A stretch of 5,363 nucleotides of DNA from Galbitalea sp036499165. Lineage in GTDB: Bacteria; Actinomycetota; Actinomycetes; Actinomycetales; Microbacteriaceae. The position numbers were made by a program, and so were the translations under genes. Of the stretch, positions 1 to 3,038 are shown piece after piece. Each line of letters opens with the position of its first letter. Within the stretch, counting starts at the first letter, position 1. Location: positions 1 to 5,363 of the forward strand of contig DASYEE010000114.1 in NCBI GenBank assembly GCA_036499165.1, in the 5' to 3' direction. The notes below the pieces were generated by a model, which was given only the letters and a program-made list of their open reading frames with translations, was not told where the DNA came from and did not search any database.

Positions 1-33
1 TCCAGCTCGAGCTCGTCCAGCTCCTCGTCGTAA
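1..33 (+). CDS. 3' end of upstream structural gene with poly-serine tail (probable major capsid protein)
   Basis: Only the last ten codons and the TAA stop are present. In frame 1 all ten codons encode serine (TCC, AGC and TCG mixed), so the protein ends in a homoserine run of at least ten residues. Two other structural genes in the window (adaptor and major tail protein) end the same way, which supports this frame. The gene lies directly before the head-tail adaptor and is followed by a strong hairpin. In siphovirus gene order that is the usual place of the major capsid protein, but a decoration protein or another small head protein is also possible. The body of the protein is outside the window, so its identity is inferred from position only. 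Confidence 0.75.
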   Translation, partial: SSSSSSSSSS

Positions 34-38
34 CCCAA

Positions 39-71
39 GGGAGGGCGCGCGTTAGGAGCGCGCGCCCTCTC
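39..71 (+). terminator. GC-rich hairpin after the upstream gene (possible terminator or mRNA-stabilising 3' structure)
   Basis: Bases 41-51 and 59-69 are perfectly complementary (11 bp), and a G-U and a G-C pair extend the stem to 39-71. The loop is 7 bases. The stem starts 5 bases after the TAA at 31-33. No T-tract follows, so it is not a textbook intrinsic terminator. It may act as a partial terminator or as a 3' end protecting the transcript of a highly expressed head gene. The rest of the 67-base gap holds only the ribosome binding site of the next gene (GAGGAGG, 89-95); I see no convincing promoter. Confidence 0.6.
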
Positions 72-100
72 CCTGGTCCCGCTAGTTCGAGGAGGCAGGC

Positions 101-577
101 ATGGCGCTCGCAACACAGGCAGACGTCGAGGCACGCCTTCGCAGGGACCTGACGACGGCCGAAGGGTTGAGCATCGCCGCCGACTTGGCTGACGCTTCTG
201 CCGAGGTAATCGGGTACTGCCGCCAGGACTTCGAGCCCTCGCCCTATCCGAGTGCGGTCGTCGGGGTCGTGGCGAAGATGGTTGCACGCTCCTACGCGCG
301 TACTGCTGGTTCAACGGGTGCGTTCGCTCAGGAGCAGAACGCGGGTCCGTTCGGGGTCAAGTACTCCGCGGATTCCTCGGTGGGTGACGTGTGGCTGACC
401 GCTGGGGACAAGTTGGCCCTGCGCCCGTACCGCCGCGGTGGCGGGATGACCTCGGTGCAACTCGTCGGCGAGCGTTACGAGATCACCGAGTCTTCGGATG
501 ATGAGTCCTCGTCTAGTTCGTCTTCCAGTTCATCCTCGTCTTCCTCCTCGTCTTCCAGTTCTTCGAGTTCCTCGTGA
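101..577 (+). CDS. Head-tail adaptor (gp6-like connector) with 23-serine C-terminal tail
   Basis: This 158-residue protein is probably the ring that docks under the portal and starts the head-tail neck (HK97 gp6 / SPP1 gp15 type). Residues 1-130 have the family look: an N-terminal 'ALATQADVEARL' stretch, a mostly helical region (about 5-70), a Gly/Tyr-containing 'GPFGVKYSA' segment (about 82-90), then 'LTAGDKLALRPYRR' (99-112). Position directly before a stopper-like gene agrees. The start ATG has a strong GAGGAGG site 5 bases upstream. The core is close to the usual length of about 110-130 residues. The extra C-terminus is odd: an acidic patch (ESSDDE, 130-135) followed by 23 uninterrupted serines to the stop. 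The last bases overlap the GTG of the next gene by four (GTGA). Family assignment is by recognition, without alignment. Confidence 0.8.
   Translation: MALATQADVEARLRRDLTTAEGLSIAADLADASAEVIGYCRQDFEPSPYPSAVVGVVAKMVARSYARTAGSTGAFAQEQNAGPFGVKYSADSSVGDVWLTAGDKLALRPYRRGGGMTSVQLVGERYEITESSDDESSSSSSSSSSSSSSSSSSSSSSS
506..574 (+). repeat. Poly-serine codon tract (23 codons) at the end of the adaptor gene
   Basis: Twenty-three consecutive serine codons use TCC, TCG, TCT, AGT and one TCA, but no AGC. The DNA is a pyrimidine-rich low-complexity tract. Within it a 14-base block occurs twice exactly, at 518-531 and 548-561, which suggests growth by internal duplication. The tract covers the place where the next gene would need a Shine-Dalgarno site. 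Confidence 0.9.
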
Positions 578-918
578 GCCTGCCCACCCCGTACACCCTG
601 GCTGTCAAGCGTCGCCAGACGGGCTCCAGGGATTCCCACGGCAAGCCTTCGGTGACCTACGCGGCTGGAGTCGCCTGGCCGGTGCACGGCTACGCACCTG
701 GTGCCGACGCGACTCGCTCGGACGCCAATCGCGACCTGTCGCTGATCTTGTGGACGGTATACGCACCCGCCGACAACCTCGCTCCGGGCGAGCTGGATCT
801 GGTCACTCTCGGCGGCGTGGACTACATGGTTGAGGGTCGCCCTGATGACTGGACCAAGGGGCCGTGGCTGCATCCGACTGCTGGCCTCGTGGTCGAACTC
901 AAGCGAGCGGAGGGGTAG
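574..918 (+). CDS. Head closure / head-to-tail stopper protein
   Basis: This 114-residue protein is probably the stopper ring that closes the filled head beneath the adaptor and presents the tail-docking surface. The N-terminus (MSLPTPYTLAVKRRQ) followed by 'GSRDSHGKPSVTY' resembles the short beta-rich stoppers of actinobacteriophages, which start with a strand and a 'D-x-x-G-x-P' turn. 'GELDLVTLGGVDYMVEGRPDDW' (about 77-98) is also typical of the beta-barrel part. The GTG start at 574 overlaps the adaptor stop as GTGA. No Shine-Dalgarno is visible because the sequence in front is the poly-serine tract, so translation is probably coupled to the adaptor. The family call is by recognition and position; the start is well supported by the N-terminal fit. 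Confidence 0.7.
   Translation: MSLPTPYTLAVKRRQTGSRDSHGKPSVTYAAGVAWPVHGYAPGADATRSDANRDLSLILWTVYAPADNLAPGELDLVTLGGVDYMVEGRPDDWTKGPWLHPTAGLVVELKRAEG
909..915 (+). promoter_or_regulatory. Ribosome binding site that fixes the start at 921
   Basis: GGAGGGG lies 5 bases before the ATG at 921 and inside the last codons of the stopper gene. The same frame is open further upstream to an ATG at 864, but that earlier start would overlap the stopper gene by 55 bases, and this site favours 921. Confidence 0.75.
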
Positions 919-920
919 TC

Positions 921-1169
921 ATGGCGAAGGTTCGGCTCAAGTGGAACCAGCCTGCATTCGTTGCGATCGACACCGCCCCAAAGGCGCTGGAACTCGTCCG
1001 CTCGAAGGTCGATGCCATCGCTGCGGCCTGCAACGAGCAGTCTTCCTGGGGCGGGTACGCCTCGGGTGCTGCGATTCACCCCGACCGCGTTCGCGGAACC
1101 GTCTGGTCCTTCGACAACCGAGTTGACGAGGCCCGCGACAACCGGATGATCCGGAACCTCGATGCCTGA
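921..1169 (+). CDS. Short gp10-like neck / tail completion protein
   Basis: This is a small 82-residue protein, charged and probably helical in the first half (about 15-38, 'IDTAPKALELVRSKVDAIAAACNE'). The second half is a short beta segment ('GGYASGAAIHPDRVRGTVWSFDNRVDEARDNR'). The pattern, a helix with 'VDAIAAACN' followed by strands and an Asn/Arg-rich C-terminus, resembles the small HK97 gp10-like proteins that sit between stopper and tail terminator in many actinobacteriophages. I take its role to be joining the neck to the tail, but its exact position in the particle is not shown by the sequence. It starts 2 bases after the stopper stop, with a good ribosome binding site. Its stop lies inside the first codons of the next gene (8-base overlap). 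Confidence 0.6.
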   Translation: MAKVRLKWNQPAFVAIDTAPKALELVRSKVDAIAAACNEQSSWGGYASGAAIHPDRVRGTVWSFDNRVDEARDNRMIRNLDA

Positions 1170-1560
1170 CGCGCTCGCCCCGGCTGACATCGAGGCCGCG
1201 GTCGTCGGCCTGCTCGACGCCGGGATGACATCCGATGTGGCGACCGAGGTTCCCAACCCACGCCCGACCGACCAGCGTTACGTGCGGGTACGTGTCACGG
1301 GCGGAAATCCGGCGAACCTGATCCAGTCCCTCCCCCGCGTACTGGTAGAGGTCTGGGCGCCGGACGAGACGACCGCCTTCAACGATGCACAGAAGGCATG
1401 GGCGTTGCTCTGGGCGGCCCAACACTCGTTCGTCGACACCGTCTGGGTGGCAGACGTCGAGTCCTCGCTGCCGGTGAACTTCCCGGACCCAGACACCGAG
1501 TCTCCGCGCTACCAGTTCGTCACCCAGATTCGGGCGAGCCTGCAAAAGGTTTCCGTCTGA
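1162..1560 (+). CDS. Tail terminator protein
   Basis: This 132-residue protein is probably the ring that caps the finished tail tube and joins it to the neck. The helical N-terminus ('APADIEAAVVGLLDAGM') is followed by 'VPNPRPTDQRYVRVRVTGGNPANL', strands 'PRVLVEVWAPDETTAFNDAQKAWALLW' and a C-terminal 'SPRYQFVTQIRASLQ' strand. This fold order and the position directly before the major tail protein are typical of tail terminators. The ATG at 1162 overlaps the preceding gene by 8 bases, with only a weak purine patch upstream, so translational coupling is likely. A sixty-five-base structured gap follows before the tail tube gene. Confidence 0.7.
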   Translation: MPDALAPADIEAAVVGLLDAGMTSDVATEVPNPRPTDQRYVRVRVTGGNPANLIQSLPRVLVEVWAPDETTAFNDAQKAWALLWAAQHSFVDTVWVADVESSLPVNFPDPDTESPRYQFVTQIRASLQKVSV

Positions 1561-1569
1561 CACATGCCT

Positions 1570-1590
1570 CCGCTGCGGCGACCGCTGCGG
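1570..1590 (+). promoter_or_regulatory. First hairpin in the leader of the major tail protein gene
   Basis: The 9-base word CCGCTGCGG occurs at 1570-1578 and again at 1582-1590. Because the word is nearly its own inverse complement, the two copies fold as a 9-pair stem with a single T-T mismatch and a 3-base loop (CGA). It begins 10 bases after the tail terminator stop. No T-tract follows. It may protect the 5' end of a processed tail-protein transcript or weakly attenuate transcription. Confidence 0.55.
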
Positions 1591-1591
1591 G

Positions 1592-1611
1592 ATCAGGGCC
1601 AGCAACCTGAT
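1592..1611 (+). promoter_or_regulatory. Second leader hairpin abutting the major tail protein ribosome binding site
   Basis: ATCAGG at 1592-1597 and CCTGAT at 1606-1611 form a perfect 6-bp stem with an 8-base loop. It is separated by one base from the preceding hairpin, so the two could stack. The Shine-Dalgarno GAAAGG (1612-1617) begins on the next base and stays unpaired, 8 bases before the ATG at 1626. The arrangement would leave the ribosome site exposed beside a stable structure, fitting high expression of the tail tube protein. This is inference from base pairing only. Confidence 0.5.
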
Positions 1612-1625
1612 GAAAGGCAATCGCA

Positions 1626-2252
1626 ATGACGCAGAACTCTGCAAACGTCGTCGCCGCGTCCCCCGTCGCGACTGGCGGGATGCTCGTGGCACCGCTCGGG
1701 ACACCGCTCCCGACCACGGCGACCGAGGCGCTCAACGCCGCGTTCGTCCCACTGGGCTACATCAGCAACGACGGCCTCCAGAACACCGGGGATGCGGCGT
1801 CGCTCGAGGACGTGTTCGCGTGGGGCGGCGATCTGGTCGCGACCCTGGAGACCACGGGTTCGATCAAGCGCTACACCTCGAAGCTGATCGAGTTCTTCAA
1901 CCCGGACGTGGCGAACTTCCTCTACGGGTCTTCGAACGTGACCATCGTTCCCGCTGCCGGCGTGGACGGCACGAAGATCAGCATTGCCGACAAGGGCACC
2001 ACCATCGCCCGGTCCTGTGTTGTCTACGACATGAAGTACCAGGGCAAGCGGGCTCGTGTCGTGGTTCCGCTCGGTCAGCCGGTTGTGACCGCCGAGGACC
2101 CGTTCGTGCACACCGCACTGGCCGGCTCGGAGGTTCAGGTGACCTGCTTCAAGGACGCCTCTGGCAACCGCCAGTACCTCTACCTCGTCAACGATGACAT
2201 CGACGACTCCTCGTCCAGTTCGTCCTCGTCCAGTTCGTCCTCGTCGAGCTGA
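1626..2252 (+). CDS. Major tail (tube) protein with 14-serine C-terminal tail
   Basis: This 208-residue protein is the subunit that polymerises into the tail tube. The N-terminus is strongly typical of actinobacteriophage tube proteins: 'MTQNSANV' then 'GGMLVAPLGTPLPT', 'LNAAFVPLGYISNDGLQNT' (about 36-54), an 'AWGGDLVATLETTGSIKRYTSKLIEFFNPDVANFLYG' strand/helix block (about 65-101), and a late 'VTAEDPFVHTALAGSEVQVTCFKDASGN' region. Position after the tail terminator and before the chaperone pair agrees. The ATG at 1626 has GAAAGG 8 bases upstream. The core ends with 'LYLVNDDIDD' at about residue 194, and 14 serines then run to the stop. This tail is outside the usual tube fold and would probably project from the tube surface. 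The gene is flanked by hairpins on both sides, consistent with separate control of an abundant protein. Confidence 0.9.
   Translation: MTQNSANVVAASPVATGGMLVAPLGTPLPTTATEALNAAFVPLGYISNDGLQNTGDAASLEDVFAWGGDLVATLETTGSIKRYTSKLIEFFNPDVANFLYGSSNVTIVPAAGVDGTKISIADKGTTIARSCVVYDMKYQGKRARVVVPLGQPVVTAEDPFVHTALAGSEVQVTCFKDASGNRQYLYLVNDDIDDSSSSSSSSSSSSSS
2208..2249 (+). repeat. Poly-serine tract of the major tail gene built on a 15-base tandem repeat
   Basis: Fourteen serine codons lie directly before the TGA. The first ten are two perfect copies of a 15-base unit (TCCTCGTCCAGTTCG at 2208-2222 and 2223-2237), and a third copy starts at 2238 and matches for 8 bases. The codon mix (TCC, TCG, AGT, one AGC, no TCT) differs from that of the adaptor tract. 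The tandem structure points to expansion by slippage or duplication in units of five serines. Confidence 0.9.
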
Positions 2253-2263
2253 CACACGTAGTC

Positions 2264-2305
2264 CACCAGGGCGGGGTTCCATCGCTGGCCCGCCCCGCCC
2301 TGGTG
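2264..2305 (+). terminator. 13-bp hairpin after the major tail gene (possible terminator or mRNA 3' stabiliser)
   Basis: Bases 2264-2276 and 2293-2305 are perfectly complementary over 13 bp, mostly G-C, with a 16-base loop. The stem begins 11 bases after the stop. C-rich sequence rather than a T-tract follows, as with the hairpin at 39-71. It probably limits read-through or protects the 3' end of the tail-protein message, giving more tube protein than chaperone and tape measure. Function is inferred. Confidence 0.6.
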
Positions 2306-2311
2306 CCACAC

Positions 2312-2337
2312 CCCTTCGGCCAGCGAACATCGAAGGG
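2312..2337 (+). promoter_or_regulatory. Hairpin that buries the ribosome binding site of the tail chaperone gene
   Basis: CCCTTCG (2312-2318) pairs perfectly with CGAAGGG (2331-2337) over 7 bp with a 12-base loop. The second arm contains the only Shine-Dalgarno-like sequence (GAAGGG, 2332-2337) before the ATG at 2347. A smaller alternative stem, GGTC/GACC (2336-2339 with 2343-2346), competes for the same bases and sits directly against the start codon. Either fold would lower initiation on the chaperone gene. This is predicted from base pairing only. Confidence 0.5.
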
Positions 2338-2346
2338 TCAGCGACC

Positions 2347-2634
2347 ATGTTTGAAGTCCCGAAGTCCAAGCGCTCCTTGAAGGCGAACCGGTTTCCGTTC
2401 AAGATCGGCACGAAGTCCCATGACGTGCCGTTGCTGAAGTTCGCGCCGGTCGAGGCGACCCTGCTCTGGGAACAGGGCCGCGACACCGCGGGACTGCTCG
2501 CATGCTGCGACAAGCCAGAAGTCGAAGCGGCGCTGCGGACCCTTGACTCCGACCAGCTCGACGCTCTCTCCGATGCCTGGATTGCTGCCTCCAGGGTGTC
2601 GCCGGGGGAATCCGAGAGCTCCGACGACTCCTAG
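2347..2634 (+). CDS. Tail assembly chaperone, unshifted (G-type) product
   Basis: This 95-residue protein belongs to the tail assembly chaperones that coat the tape measure while the tube forms (lambda G-like role). Family features are a strand-rich N-terminus with 'VPLLKFAPVEATLLWEQGRD' (27-46), a helical region, and 'LRTLDSDQLDALSDAWIAAS' (63-82), matching the 'L-x-x-L-x-x-D-Q-L-x-x-L-x-x-A-W' style of these proteins. The frame is open further upstream, but the ATG at 2347 is chosen because it gives the family N-terminus, follows GAAGGG by 9 bases, and avoids the hairpins of the gap. The last residues (ESESSDDS) lie after the predicted frameshift site, so only this unshifted product carries them. 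It is not expected in the finished virion. Confidence 0.85.
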   Translation: MFEVPKSKRSLKANRFPFKIGTKSHDVPLLKFAPVEATLLWEQGRDTAGLLACCDKPEVEAALRTLDSDQLDALSDAWIAASRVSPGESESSDDS

Positions 2635-3038
2635 GCGAGCACGGCGGAGCCATCGAGCGCGACCTGCTCTGCGAGGGGCTGCGGCTCGACGACCTGGGCA
2701 CGACGGCGTTAACGTGGCGCGACCTGCTGGTGTTCATCCAGCATTCGCCGCCCGATTCTGCGTTTGGGCGTGCATGCGACCCGGACTGGTGGATCACCGG
2801 CGAGGTGCAACTTCTCCGCGAAATTGACCACGACCTGAAGGTCTTGGCTTGGCAGCGGACCTCGGATGCACAACTGCGCCCGGAGTCCCAGCGCGAGTAC
2901 CCCGAGCGGTTGCCACTGAGCGCGGCCGAGGTCAAGGCAGCGAAGGCGAAGGCACCCCTGATCCCGAGCCCGCTACCGATTGCCGAGATGGCGAAGTGGC
3001 TGGGCTGGACGAAACCCGATGACGTGAAGGAGGAGTGA
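2347..3038 (+). CDS. Tail assembly chaperone, -1 frameshift (G-T type) fusion
   Basis: Predicted fusion of about 230 residues: the first 87-88 residues of the chaperone, then a -1 shift near 2604-2610, then about 142-143 residues to the TGA at 3036-3038. The downstream frame (position divisible by 3) is open from the slip region through the TAG of the short product. Translated from there it gives 'LLGEHGGAIERDLL', 'GLRLDDLGTTALTWRDLLVFIQHSPPDSAFGRA' and a Trp-rich segment, which is the standard extension seen in actinobacteriophage chaperone pairs. The extension has no good start of its own (a GTG at 2730 falls inside the conserved part). In lambda the corresponding G-T fusion recruits tail tube protein to the tape measure. 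The end of this frame carries the ribosome binding site of the tape measure gene. Confidence 0.8.
2604..2610 (+). other. Predicted -1 ribosomal frameshift slippery site GGGGGAA
   Basis: In the chaperone frame the heptamer reads G GGG GAA. A tRNA-Gly on GGG can slip back one base and re-pair perfectly; the tRNA-Glu on GAA would re-pair imperfectly with GGA, so this is not an ideal X XXY YYZ heptamer. It lies 21 bases before the TAG of the short product, inside the window where both frames are open, and is the best slippery candidate there. Confidence 0.65.
2618..2650 (+). promoter_or_regulatory. Possible frameshift-stimulating stem-loop
   Basis: GCTCCG (2618-2623) and CGGAGC (2645-2650) form a 6-bp stem that starts 7 bases after the slippery heptamer, a usual spacing for -1 stimulators. 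A second short helix (CTC 2628-2630 with GAG 2637-2639) can form inside its loop. The loop contains the TAG of the short product. The stem is modest, so this is a tentative call. Confidence 0.35.
3027..3033 (+). promoter_or_regulatory. Strong ribosome binding site of the tape measure gene
   Basis: AAGGAGG sits at the end of the chaperone extension. A GTG at 3035 and an ATG at 3038 are in the same frame. The GTG would be only 1 base from the site, while the ATG is 4 bases away, so the ATG at 3038 is the likelier start. Confidence 0.75.

Noticed and set aside
34..100. Promoter in the gap before the adaptor
   Set aside because: No recognisable -35/-10 pair; the gap is accounted for by the hairpin and the ribosome binding site.
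475..873. Long - strand frame opposite the adaptor tail and stopper gene, ending in a Glu/Asp-rich run
   Set aside because: The acidic run is just the reverse complement of the poly-serine codons. The frame overlaps two recognisable + strand genes, and its composition is that of a shadow frame.
1570..1590. CCGCTGCGG direct repeat as an attachment site, operator or CRISPR-like repeat
   Set aside because: Only two copies 3 bases apart, best explained as the two arms of one hairpin; no integrase, spacer array or regulator gene is nearby.
2194..2346. Upstream extension of the chaperone frame to 2194
   Set aside because: It would overlap the major tail gene end and run through the 13-bp hairpin, giving a Pro/Arg-rich peptide unlike the family. 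The ATG at 2347 is preferred.
1593..2513. 306-codon - strand frame across the major tail gene and gap
   Set aside because: Arg/Gly/His-rich shadow of a GC-rich gene, with no recognisable family; it covers a confidently identified tail tube gene and the hairpin gap.
2730..3038. Independent gene starting at the GTG at 2730
   Set aside because: The start falls inside the conserved chaperone extension and has no ribosome binding site. The same frame is open upstream to the slippery site, so it is better read as the -1 frameshift extension.
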